The notes beneath the pieces were generated by a model. That model ran no database searches, was not told the origin of the DNA, and saw nothing but the letters and a program-made list of their open reading frames with translations. From NCBI GenBank assembly GCA_903929925.1, contig CAIYWO010000393.1:1-9335 (forward strand): 9,335 nt of DNA. The letters are read 5' to 3'. The translations under genes and the position numbers were made by a program. Positions 1-7,115 of the stretch are shown one piece after another; positions within the stretch are counted from its first letter, which is position 1, and each line of letters opens with the position of its first letter. This DNA comes from an uncultured beta proteobacterium. Lineage in GTDB: Bacteria; Pseudomonadota; Gammaproteobacteria; Burkholderiales; Burkholderiaceae_B.

Positions 1-278
1 ACAGGGCGCTGCGTAGTGATTGCAGCGGCAATCTCTGGCATCACGCCAAAGGCGAGGCCATCCACAACCACAGGCATACCCGCGGGTAGTGCATCAATTC
101 TTGCATACGCGTTTCGCAGAGTCTCATCATCAGGAAAGGGAAAGCCCTCCCCAAGACCGAGCAAATCAACCTGCCAACCTATAGAGCGCAAGCCCTCCAT
201 GATGTGGCGGTCATAGATATACCCACCCGTCGGCGCATAGATATTGCCTGGAATTGCAAAAGCGATTCGCTTTAACAC
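1..278 (-). CDS. Family-4 glycosyltransferase, N-terminal fragment (runs off the left edge)
   Basis: Only the first 92 codons are in the window; the gene continues beyond base 1. It starts at GTG 278-276, with a weak GAG ribosome site (288-290) nine bases upstream, and translates as VLKRIAFAIPGNIYAPTGGY and onward. The short beta strand (RIAFAIPG) followed by a glycine-rich PTGGY loop and a helix (YDRHIMEGLRSIGW) is the usual N-terminal acceptor-side Rossmann half of GT-B, GT4-type transferases. The following VDLLGLGEGFPFP and MPVVVDGLAFGVMPE segments fit further strands of that half-domain. The donor-sugar half with the E-x7-E motif would lie off the window, so donor and acceptor cannot be read. 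It is third in the leftward operon, 32 bases after the QueD-like gene, and probably adds a sugar to the product of that operon. Assignment to a GT-B transferase is fairly sure; the exact family is inferred. Confidence 0.75.
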   Translation of the reverse strand, partial: MLKRIAFAIPGNIYAPTGGYIYDRHIMEGLRSIGWQVDLLGLGEGFPFPDDETLRNAYARIDALPAGMPVVVDGLAFGVMPEIAAAITTQRP

Positions 279-310
279 TGAGCACGTCTCAAGACTAAAG
301 TGCGTCGCAC

Positions 311-709
311 TTAAAGCGCAGCTTCGTACCAAGCACGCGCAACATGTGATTCCGAGATCGTGACACGGATCGCGTGCAACTCTTTGCTGTCACGTCCTAA
401 TTGACCCGCACGGGCTGCGACGGCTAGCTGATCAAAAATATACTTCGTCAAAAATTCTGTCGTGGTATTCACGCCCTTGAATTCTGCGCGATCGTCCAAA
501 TTGGAATAGTTCAGGGGCTTTAACGTCGCTTTCAACACATCCAAGGCACAGCCAATATCGACCACGATACCGTTGCTATCGAGTGTCTTGGATATAAACG
601 CTGCATCCACGACGAACGTTGCGCCGTGCAGGGCCTGCGCAGGACCGAAGACAGCTCCGCGAAACGAATGGGCAATCATGATGTGGTCACGAACTTCTAC
701 TGTAAACAT
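311..709 (-). CDS. QueD/6-pyruvoyl-tetrahydropterin synthase-like protein with altered active site
   Basis: The 132-residue protein has the length and landmark order of the T-fold family containing QueD (6-carboxytetrahydropterin synthase) and PTPS: IAHSF (11-16), LHGATF (27-32), VVDIG (49-53), NTTTE (81-85) and a late SES (119-121). True enzymes use three zinc histidines, a Cys/Asp/His catalytic set (a Cys shortly before HGH, then LDH) and a late Glu. Here His14, His28, Glu85 and Glu120 are kept. The second His of HGH is Ala30, the Cys position is Ala24, and LDH reads Leu-Asn67-Tyr68. It is therefore unlikely to do standard QueD or PTPS chemistry; it may bind a pterin or purine, or act by another mechanism. 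ATG 709 has an AAGGA ribosome site (716-720) that overlaps the stop codon of the dehydrogenase upstream, so the two are probably translationally coupled. Family membership is fairly sure; the function is unknown. Confidence 0.82.
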   Translation of the reverse strand: MFTVEVRDHIMIAHSFRGAVFGPAQALHGATFVVDAAFISKTLDSNGIVVDIGCALDVLKATLKPLNYSNLDDRAEFKGVNTTTEFLTKYIFDQLAVAARAGQLGRDSKELHAIRVTISESHVARAWYEAAL

Positions 710-715
710 ATTGGT

Positions 716-721
716 TCCTTA
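716..721 (-). promoter_or_regulatory. Ribosome binding site of the QueD-like gene, embedded in the preceding stop codon
   Basis: On the minus strand the dehydrogenase ends in TAA and the same bases form TAAGGA. This AAGGA is six bases before ATG 709. The overlap fixes the start of the QueD-like gene and indicates coupled translation of the two proteins. Confidence 0.7.
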
Positions 722-1720
722 GAGGTAATCGATCGGTTGGCACAACACACCGCTGCGCCCATCAAAAATCTCGGGCAAGGTTGCGGGCAATTCAAGAAAT
801 TTAATCGGCTCGGCAAGTAAGACATCGAGCCTCGCGTCATTGAGCATGGTCAACGCAGCACCCAAACGACGCTTGTACGTCCACCGCGGTCTGCGCGATG
901 CAGAAACGTGTCCGACCTGACTAGATTGCAACCGCAACTGACGGCTGTGGAACGCACCTCCCAGAGGCGCAAGCACGCTCTTGGAACCATACCAACTCAA
1001 TTCCAGCACAGTTGCCTCTTCGCCTGCCAAGCCGAGTGCGGTGGCTAAGCCAGCTTGCGTCGCGCTGCAGTGAAATACAAGATCACAATCTATTGGGGCA
1101 TCGCCAGGTTGCGCAAAGCCGACACCCAAGGCCTTGGCTGTGGCGGAGCGCTCGGGATTAATGTCCACCAAGGTGACGCTAGCCCCCGGGAGATGACCAC
1201 ACAAAAACGCGATCAAACAACCGACTACACCACCACCAACAATCACGATGCGATCGCCCGGCCCGACCTTTGCGTCCCAAACCGCATTTAGCGCGGTTTC
1301 CATATTGGCCGCCAACACGGCCCGCATGGGCGGAATCCCTTCGGGTATGAGAGAAACAGAATCAATTGCGGCATTAAACATATCTTGGTGCGGTGTCAGG
1401 CTAAATACCCACCTGCCGACTAATTCTGCTGGACCAGCCTGAACTTGACCGACCGTTGCATAGCCATACTTCACCGGGAAGGGAAAGGCGCCCCCCATGA
1501 AGGGCGCACGCATACGCTCGTACTCTGCCTCGGGTACCTCACCTCGAAAAACTAGAGATTCCGTTCCGCGGCTAAGGGCGCTAAATGCAGAGCGCACCAG
1601 CACTTGATCCGCGCCACGAGGCGGCAAAGATTCGGTCTGGAGCGCCACCGCGCCAGGAGCGACGTACCAAAGGGCCGTCGCGTATTGCGCGTCAGATAAT
1701 TGTGTTTGCGGGGATGCCAC
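719..1720 (-). CDS. MDR-superfamily (zinc-type alcohol dehydrogenase-like) oxidoreductase lacking zinc motifs
   Basis: An open frame runs back to 1957, but its first part overlaps the divergent gene and does not look like an oxidoreductase. GTG 1720 has AGGA (1728-1731) seven bases upstream and gives 333 residues, the usual length for this family. A GroES-like N-terminal half (about 12-130) contains SRGTES (50-55), where classical zinc dehydrogenases carry the catalytic Cys. KYGYATVG (84-91) stands where they carry a GHE motif. No four-cysteine structural-zinc lobe is present. The Rossmann half has VGGGVVG (161-167), and Asp186 at the end of the second strand suggests NAD rather than NADP. 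The protein resembles the BchC-like branch with SxGTE motifs. It probably oxidises or reduces a hydroxyl or carbonyl on a soluble intermediate without catalytic zinc. First gene of the leftward operon, nine bases before the QueD-like gene. Superfamily is certain; substrate is unknown. Confidence 0.85.
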   Translation of the reverse strand: MASPQTQLSDAQYATALWYVAPGAVALQTESLPPRGADQVLVRSAFSALSRGTESLVFRGEVPEAEYERMRAPFMGGAFPFPVKYGYATVGQVQAGPAELVGRWVFSLTPHQDMFNAAIDSVSLIPEGIPPMRAVLAANMETALNAVWDAKVGPGDRIVIVGGGVVGCLIAFLCGHLPGASVTLVDINPERSATAKALGVGFAQPGDAPIDCDLVFHCSATQAGLATALGLAGEEATVLELSWYGSKSVLAPLGGAFHSRQLRLQSSQVGHVSASRRPRWTYKRRLGAALTMLNDARLDVLLAEPIKFLELPATLPEIFDGRSGVLCQPIDYL

Positions 1721-1727
1721 GAGACGT

Positions 1728-1731
1728 TCCT
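1728..1731 (-). promoter_or_regulatory. Ribosome binding site deciding the GTG 1720 start of the dehydrogenase
   Basis: Minus-strand AGGA lies seven bases before GTG 1720. An upstream in-frame ATG at 1780 would add about 20 basic residues with no family match. It would also sit almost exactly at the predicted transcription start, so GTG 1720 is preferred. Confidence 0.6.
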
Positions 1732-1764
1732 GGGGTTTTATCGATAAGCGGCGGGTATGTGCCC

Positions 1765-1794
1765 TATACTTCGCACGCATGCACCAACAGTATA
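1765..1794. promoter_or_regulatory. Divergent promoter region: two symmetric TATACT -10 elements around GCATGC
   Basis: TATACT on the plus strand (1765-1770) and TATACT on the minus strand (1794-1789) each match the sigma-70 -10 consensus at five of six bases. Both are centred on the same axis (1779.5) as the palindrome GCATGC (1777-1782). Expected starts are near 1777 rightward and 1782 leftward, so the two transcripts would overlap by only a few bases. Neither side has a clear -35 at 17 bases, which suggests help from an activator or a non-standard sigma contact. The element lies between the dehydrogenase start (1720) and the OpgH-like start (1826). It would allow both operons to be switched together. 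Inferred from sequence pattern only. Confidence 0.45.
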
Positions 1795-1825
1795 AGTGAG
1801 CGCTCGTCGTTCGTTTGGAAATTTT

Positions 1826-3568
1826 GTGAACAACCCCACAGTACCTGCAATTCAGCTGCGCCGAATTCTGTTCGCGACGCTTGCCATGAGCACGTTCGCT
1901 TTCTTGATGTGGCTCATGCATCGCGCGCTCGGGCCGGCGGTTTCCCCGCTGGCTCACGTCGCCATTCTCATCCTGTTTGCCTTAACGCTCCCCTGGATGG
2001 TGATCGGTTTCTGGAATGCAACGATCGGTTTCATTATCTGCCGCTTCGTTCGAGAGCCGCTAGCGTTAGTCGTGCCCGACGCCTTGCATGCAAACAGCTC
2101 AGCGCCAATCACTCTATCGACCGCGCTGTTGCTTTGTATCCGCAATGAAACACCCGAGCGACTCGAGCGAAATATCGAGGTCATGTTGGCGGGTTTAAAA
2201 GCACCAGAGATCGCTCCACACATTCATCTTTATGTATTGAGCGACACGGATGACCAGAAGATAGGCCAGCAAGAGCAAGCCTGTTTCGACGCGATGCAAT
2301 CTCGCTGGAAGCAGAGCATTGCAATTACCTACCGTAGGCGAACCGACAACAAGGGCTACAAAGCTGGCAATATTGCTGACTTTTGCGAGCGCTGGGGCGG
2401 CCAGCACGAGATCGCAATCACGCTGGATGCGGATAGTTTTATGACGGGTAAAGCGATCATGCGCTTGATCCGAATCATGCAAGCCACGCCAAAGCTCGGG
2501 ATTCTCCAGGGGTTGGTCGTTGGACTCCCCTCAACCAGCGGCTTCACGCGACTGTTTCAGTACGGGATGCGACTCGGTATGCGCTCATACACTATGGGCT
2601 CAGCCTGGTGGCAATCCGATTGTGGTCCCTATTGGGGGCATAACGCCGCGATTCGTCTCGCCCCGTTTATTGCGCATTGCGAGCTACCGTCTCTGCCCGG
2701 TCCAAGCGGTACAACCCGCCATATTTTGAGCCACGATCAAATCGAAGCGGTGCTGATGCGCAAGGCCGGCTTCGACGTGCGCGTCATACCGCAAGAAGAT
2801 GAAAGTTGGGAAGAAAACCCACCGACTCTCGTCGAATACATTCGCCGTGATCTACGTTGGTGTGAAGGCAACCTGCAATATGTTCACTTGCTGCGTTTAC
2901 CCGGCCTGCTCTTTATGAGCCGCTACCAACTGTGCGTGGCGATCTTTATGTTTTTAGGGTCTCCGGCCTGGATAGCATTACTAGCACTCGGTATTGTGAG
3001 CGCGTGTTTCAGCGCTGACCCTAGCCAAATCATGCAAGGTTCCTACGGCGTCGTGTTGATGATTGCGACCTTAACCATGTGGTACCTCCCAAAAATTGCA
3101 GGTGCAGCAGATGTAATCTCGCGCTCAAGTGAACGCAAGCGTTTTGGTGGTGGCTGGCGCTTCATAACAGGTTTCACGCTAGAGATGGTTTTTTCTGTTT
3201 TGATGACCCCCATCACCTGGCTGAACCATACGATGTTTATGACAGGTCTGGTCTTTGGTCGAAAGGCGGGCTGGGGTGCACAAGCACGCGATGATCACTC
3301 TATTCCCCTCGGCACTGCGATCAAACAGTTTTGGCCACACACTATTTTGGGACTCGCGGGGGTAGTCGGATTATTCATGTCGCACCCACACCTTTTGCCC
3401 TACTCTTTTTTCGCTTTAGGTGGTCTTGTTCTTTCTGTTCCGATTGCCGTCTTAACTTCACTGCCAAACTTTGGGGCTACCCTCATACGGTATAGGCTGT
3501 TGAGCCTACCTGAAGAGATCCATCCACCTGAAGCACTTAAGTCCTTACATCTACGGGCACTCTCATGA
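1826..3568 (+). CDS. OpgH/MdoH-like membrane glucosyltransferase (family 2), short form
   Basis: The frame opens at GTG 1796, but that codon has no ribosome site. GTG 1826 has GGA about eight bases upstream and gives 580 residues, which I prefer. The protein resembles OpgH, which polymerises the glucan backbone of osmoregulated periplasmic glucans from UDP-glucose at the inner membrane. Numbered from 1826, there are N-terminal membrane segments (about 12-31 and 43-72), then a cytosolic GT-A domain. That domain carries SDTDD (139-143), LDADS (200-204), WGHNAAIR (270-277), SHD (302-304, the likely catalytic-base Asp) and RDLRW (341-345), the RxxRW of processive family-2 synthases. Four or five hydrophobic segments follow to about residue 546. 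Escherichia coli OpgH is about 847 residues, so the long N-terminal cytosolic extension is missing. No OpgG partner is visible. It overlaps the exporter gene by ATGA. The acceptor and linkage are not readable; a beta-glucan is inferred from the family. Confidence 0.85.
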   Translation: MNNPTVPAIQLRRILFATLAMSTFAFLMWLMHRALGPAVSPLAHVAILILFALTLPWMVIGFWNATIGFIICRFVREPLALVVPDALHANSSAPITLSTALLLCIRNETPERLERNIEVMLAGLKAPEIAPHIHLYVLSDTDDQKIGQQEQACFDAMQSRWKQSIAITYRRRTDNKGYKAGNIADFCERWGGQHEIAITLDADSFMTGKAIMRLIRIMQATPKLGILQGLVVGLPSTSGFTRLFQYGMRLGMRSYTMGSAWWQSDCGPYWGHNAAIRLAPFIAHCELPSLPGPSGTTRHILSHDQIEAVLMRKAGFDVRVIPQEDESWEENPPTLVEYIRRDLRWCEGNLQYVHLLRLPGLLFMSRYQLCVAIFMFLGSPAWIALLALGIVSACFSADPSQIMQGSYGVVLMIATLTMWYLPKIAGAADVISRSSERKRFGGGWRFITGFTLEMVFSVLMTPITWLNHTMFMTGLVFGRKAGWGAQARDDHSIPLGTAIKQFWPHTILGLAGVVGLFMSHPHLLPYSFFALGGLVLSVPIAVLTSLPNFGATLIRYRLLSLPEEIHPPEALKSLHLRALS

Positions 3569-5334
3569 CGCTCCCTGCGCTATACGGTCGCGTCTTACGT
3601 CAACTCGGACCAGACCAGCGCACAGGCTGGGGCTTGGCCATCACAAACGTCTGCTTGGCGATCGCCTTATTCGCAGAGCCTATTTTGTTTGGTCGAGTGA
3701 TCGACACACTTTCAAAAAGCGCAACCGAGTCGACAGGCCAGCTTTGGGATCGCGTCGTACCGCTTTTATTAGCCTGGGGAGGATTTGGACTTTTCACAAT
3801 TACTGCAGGCGCCTCGATCGCATTGCTGTCAGACCGGCTTGCGCACCGTCGCAGACACGCAGTACTCGCTGATTACTTCGAGCATGTCTTGCTGCTTCCC
3901 CTCTCACAGCACTCACGCACACACTCTGGCCGTGCGATGAAAGTGATGGTGCAGGGCACAGACACGCTATGGTGGTTATGGCTTAGCTTTTTTCGGGATA
4001 ATTTAGCTGCCTTAGTCTCCCTGATTGTTTTAATACCGGTCGCCCTCTACATCAACTGGCGCCTTGCCTGGGTCTTAATCGTTCTATGTGTGATTTTCGC
4101 GTTGTTAACGCACTTCATTCTAAATCGCACACAAGCTCTACAAGGGCAAGTTGAATCACACCACTCTGATCTAGCAGAGCGTGCATCCGATACATTGGGC
4201 AACGTGGCCCTCGTACAAAGCTTTGCGCGCGTCAAGTATGAAGTCGAAAGCCTCAGAGGGATTAGCCGACGGGTACTGAACGCTCAACTCCCCGTTCTGT
4301 CTTGGTGGGCCGTCATGACGGTGCTCACCCGTTCAGCCACGACGCTCACCATTTTATGCATTGTCGTACTCGGGGCTTGGCTCTTTACGCTAGATCTCAT
4401 CAGCGTTGGTGAAATCGTTACGTTTATTGCCTTTGCCAGCTTAATCATCGGCAAGCTTGAGCAGGTCGTATCTTTCATTAACAAACTTGCGATGGATGCT
4501 CCCAAGCTGCGAGATTTTTTTGAAGTTTTGGATACGCATCCCCTCATTCGCGATTCGGCAGACGCCATCGACCCAGGTCGTCTCATTGGCAAGATCGCCT
4601 TTAAAGATGTGTCGTTCTCGTACGATGGCAAACGCATCGCTATCGACAACTTGAATTTCACCATACAACCCGGACAAACAATTGCCCTAGTGGGCGCCTC
4701 GGGTGCCGGTAAAACAACGGCTCTCAGCCTTTTGTACCGGGCCTTCGATCCACAGACTGGTCTGATTACAGTCGATGACCAAGATATTCGCCACTATCAG
4801 CTCACGGCACTGCGTCGAAATATCGGTGTTGTCTTTCAGGAACCCCTGCTCCTCAATCGGTCTATCGCAGAAAACCTGCGTATTGGCAGCCCAGATGCTA
4901 CAGACGAACAGCTGCTGCAAGCCTGCGCACGCGCCCAGGCACTTGAATTCATTGAACGCCAACCACAGGGGCTAGAGACAAACATCGGCGAACGCGGCCG
5001 GGCACTCTCGGGTGGCGAACGCCAGCGCCTGTCTATTGCACGCGTCATCCTGAAAGATCCGCCTATTCTGATTCTAGATGAAGCGACGAGCGCCTTGGAT
5101 GGAACGACGGAACTCAAGTTGATGGAAGCGCTAGAGGAAGTGACCCGCAACCGCACGACGCTTGTCATTGCACATCGACTGAGCACAATACGACATGCCG
5201 ATATGATCATGGTGATGGAAGCTGGACGTGTGCTTGAGACGGGTTCGTTCGATGCCTTGTACGCGCGAAACGGTCGCTTCACTGAAATCGTCAATGCCCA
5301 GTTCAACGAAAATAAATCAAAGAGTCCTGCATGA
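3565..5334 (+). CDS. NdvA/ChvA-type ABC glucan exporter (fused permease and ATPase)
   Basis: A 589-residue ABC half-transporter. Membrane segments lie within residues 22-310, including AEPILFGRVID (38-47) and SDRLAHRRR (89-97). These closely resemble the corresponding stretches of NdvA/ChvA, the exporter of cyclic beta-1,2-glucan in Rhizobium and Agrobacterium. The ATPase domain is complete: Walker A GASGAGKTT (377-385), Q-loop Gln425, signature LSGGERQ (481-487), Walker B ILILDEAT (501-508, Glu506) and switch His537. It would work as a homodimer in the inner membrane. It starts at ATG 3565, overlapping the glucosyltransferase stop as ATGA, and likewise overlaps the methyltransferase downstream, so all three are probably made together. 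Placement next to an OpgH-like synthase supports export of that enzyme's glycan. A lipid-linked or small glycosylated product is the alternative. Confidence 0.9.
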   Translation: MTLPALYGRVLRQLGPDQRTGWGLAITNVCLAIALFAEPILFGRVIDTLSKSATESTGQLWDRVVPLLLAWGGFGLFTITAGASIALLSDRLAHRRRHAVLADYFEHVLLLPLSQHSRTHSGRAMKVMVQGTDTLWWLWLSFFRDNLAALVSLIVLIPVALYINWRLAWVLIVLCVIFALLTHFILNRTQALQGQVESHHSDLAERASDTLGNVALVQSFARVKYEVESLRGISRRVLNAQLPVLSWWAVMTVLTRSATTLTILCIVVLGAWLFTLDLISVGEIVTFIAFASLIIGKLEQVVSFINKLAMDAPKLRDFFEVLDTHPLIRDSADAIDPGRLIGKIAFKDVSFSYDGKRIAIDNLNFTIQPGQTIALVGASGAGKTTALSLLYRAFDPQTGLITVDDQDIRHYQLTALRRNIGVVFQEPLLLNRSIAENLRIGSPDATDEQLLQACARAQALEFIERQPQGLETNIGERGRALSGGERQRLSIARVILKDPPILILDEATSALDGTTELKLMEALEEVTRNRTTLVIAHRLSTIRHADMIMVMEAGRVLETGSFDALYARNGRFTEIVNAQFNENKSKSPA

Positions 5335-6185
5335 GTGAGTTTTCATCCCAATGGCTGGCAATGCGTGAACCCGCAGATCATCGGTCAACCAATCCAGCCT
5401 TACGCGAGCAACTCAATGCCGTGCTGACGGTTTCGCGTACCAACGCTACCCACCCTCTGCGGATCATTGATCTTGGCTCCGGTACTGGATCTAACCTGCG
5501 CGGACTCGCGCCCCATCTAGACGGGGATCAACACTGGACACTCATTGACTATGACCCCAAATTGCTCGAGGCGGCACGTCTGGCACTCAAGGCTTGGGCT
5601 GACACCACTGAGTCAAACACCGATACAGCCTTGCACCTAAAAAAAGCAGGCAAACGCATTCAAGTCGATTTTCTATGTACAGATTTGTCTAAGAATATCG
5701 AAACGATTCTGGAGCAACCCGCTGACTTACTCACAGCAGCTGCGTTCTTTGATCTTGTTGCAGAACCGTGGCTCGAACGTTTTTGTTCCGCTCTGTGTAC
5801 CCCGTTCTATACCGTGCTGACCTACGACGGCACTGAGCAATGGATGCCCAAGCACCCCGCTGACGAAGAGGCGCTGCGCGCGTTTCACGCACACCAAGCG
5901 ACAGATAAAGGATTTGGGTTGGCGGCAGGTCCGAGGGCGGTCGACATCATGCAGCGACGCCTGCTGGACTATGGGTTTCAAGTGAGCATTGCCCCAAGCC
6001 CTTGGGAACTCGACCAGACCCACGATGCGAAGCTGATCCACGCCTTAGCCACAGGTAGCGCGCAGGCTGTGGGTGAAACCGGCCTGCTCGATGCCGCCAC
6101 CCTTGCCTCTTGGAAGACCGCTCGCCAAGAGGCTCAGGCTTGCACCATCGGGCACTGGGATCTCTTGGCTACCTTTGGCAGCTAA
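5331..6185 (+). CDS. Class I SAM-dependent methyltransferase
   Basis: A 284-residue soluble protein with a Rossmann-type SAM site. Motif I is IIDLGSGTGSN (45-55), followed by LIDYD (71-75) with the acidic residue expected to hold the SAM ribose. Beyond this are DLLTAAAFFDLV (132-143) and a catalytic-side region around LTYDG (163-167). The N-terminal WLAMREPADHRS (8-19) appears to be a family-specific cap ahead of motif I. The target atom and substrate cannot be read. As last gene of the rightward operon, sharing ATGA with the exporter stop, it most likely methylates the exported compound or a precursor. It ends in TAA only four bases before the stop codon of the convergent hydrolase, with no hairpin terminator in the gap. 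Confidence 0.85.
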   Translation: MSEFSSQWLAMREPADHRSTNPALREQLNAVLTVSRTNATHPLRIIDLGSGTGSNLRGLAPHLDGDQHWTLIDYDPKLLEAARLALKAWADTTESNTDTALHLKKAGKRIQVDFLCTDLSKNIETILEQPADLLTAAAFFDLVAEPWLERFCSALCTPFYTVLTYDGTEQWMPKHPADEEALRAFHAHQATDKGFGLAAGPRAVDIMQRRLLDYGFQVSIAPSPWELDQTHDAKLIHALATGSAQAVGETGLLDAATLASWKTARQEAQACTIGHWDLLATFGS

Positions 6186-6189
6186 GGTC

Positions 6190-7035
6190 TTACACAACCT
6201 TATTACTTAGCGTACCGACGCGATCGACAATCACCTCGACGATCTCGCCTGATTGCAAGAAGCGAGGGGGCTTGCGACTAAAGCCAACCCCCTCAGGCGT
6301 GCCCGTCGCAATCACATCGCCGGCGGACAGCGCTGTAAACGCGGAGATGTATTCGATCAATTTGGGAATCGAAAAAATCATCGTCTCAAAAGCAGCATGC
6401 TGCATGATCTCGCCAGCTACCTTTGTCGTAATCGTGAGCTTATCTAAGGGACCGACTTCATCTGCTGTGACCAAACATGGTCCCATCGAGCTCGAGCGAT
6501 AAAAGTTCTTGCCTTGATCAAGTGTGCGCTGAAACTGGTAGTCACGCACCGATCCATCCATAAAGCAGGTGTAGCCCGCGACATATTGTGCAGCATCCTT
6601 TGCTTTGACGTTACGAGCATCTTTACTCAAGACGACAGCGATCTCACCTTCAAAGTCATACTCAGGCGACAAAGTTGGTTTTTCAAAATCCTGCCCATGC
6701 GCAACTAAAGCAGCAGGGATCTTAATGAAGGTGCGTGGATACTCTGGAGGCTTATGGCCCGCCTCTGCTGCATGCGCAGCGTAGTTCAAACCAACACAAT
6801 GCACGGTGACGGGCTCGAGATACAACGGCAGATATTCGATATCGGCTTCTTTAAAATCTCCGGCACTGGCCGTTTGTACGACTTTACGCGCAGCCTCCCA
6901 GCCGTCTTTGCGTACCAATTGCAACAGTGTCGGATACTCAGCACCTAAGCGGGACCCAAGATCGACGATCGTCTGATCATCGCGCAAGACTCCGAAAGAA
7001 TGTCGACCCTGATATACGTAGCTCAGATATTTCAT
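6190..7035 (-). CDS. Fumarylacetoacetate hydrolase (FAH) family protein
   Basis: The 281-residue protein has the FAH C-terminal fold used by hydrolases, decarboxylases and isomerases that act on dicarbonyl acids in aromatic and organic-acid breakdown. Visible motifs are GLNYAAHAAEAG (82-93), the metal-site FEGEIAVVL (128-136) with Glu129 and Glu131, MDGSVRDYQ (159-167) with Asp160 as third metal ligand, Lys176, and TGTPEGVG (244-251). The metal triad is intact, so it is probably active with Mg or Mn. ATG 7035 has AGGGA (7042-7046) six bases upstream. It sits near a CaiB-type CoA-transferase and a GntR regulator, which points to a catabolic role, but the substrate is not readable. Ureidoglycolate lyase-like or acylpyruvase-like activities are equally possible. 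Confidence 0.92.
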   Translation of the reverse strand: MKYLSYVYQGRHSFGVLRDDQTIVDLGSRLGAEYPTLLQLVRKDGWEAARKVVQTASAGDFKEADIEYLPLYLEPVTVHCVGLNYAAHAAEAGHKPPEYPRTFIKIPAALVAHGQDFEKPTLSPEYDFEGEIAVVLSKDARNVKAKDAAQYVAGYTCFMDGSVRDYQFQRTLDQGKNFYRSSSMGPCLVTADEVGPLDKLTITTKVAGEIMQHAAFETMIFSIPKLIEYISAFTALSAGDVIATGTPEGVGFSRKPPRFLQSGEIVEVIVDRVGTLSNKVV

Positions 7036-7071
7036 TTATGTTCCCTTTAAGTCGCTGAACTGCTTTTTTGG

Positions 7072-7079
7072 AATATATT
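7072..7079. promoter_or_regulatory. Possible shared -10 region between the FAH and LOG genes
   Basis: AATATATT is palindromic and offers a -10-like hexamer on both strands: TATATT at 7074-7079 rightward and the overlapping TAATAT/TATATT leftward. On the minus strand GTGACC lies about 17 bases upstream of TAATAT as a four-of-six -35. The plus strand has no convincing -35. A rightward start near 7086 would exclude the TTG 7068 start of the LOG gene. Confidence 0.3.
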
Positions 7080-7115
7080 AGGCCACAAACCACTGTTGGT
7101 CACTCAGGCAAGGCT

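Noticed and set aside
1721..1957. Upstream extension of the dehydrogenase frame.
   Set aside because: It overlaps the divergent synthase gene, is basic and Cys/His-scattered with no family match, and lies upstream of the predicted minus transcript start apart from about 60 bases.
1585..2148. Plus-strand open frame of 187 codons across the divergent promoter.
   Set aside because: It overlaps the dehydrogenase antisense and the OpgH-like gene out of frame, and its translation shows no domain pattern.
4836..5306. Minus-strand open frame of 156 codons inside the ABC exporter.
   Set aside because: Shadow of the ATPase domain, Ser/Arg-rich low-complexity translation.
7068..7115. TTG start for the LOG gene.
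   Set aside because: No ribosome site before it, and ATG 7116 has a properly spaced AGG. A predicted promoter -10 also lies downstream of the TTG.
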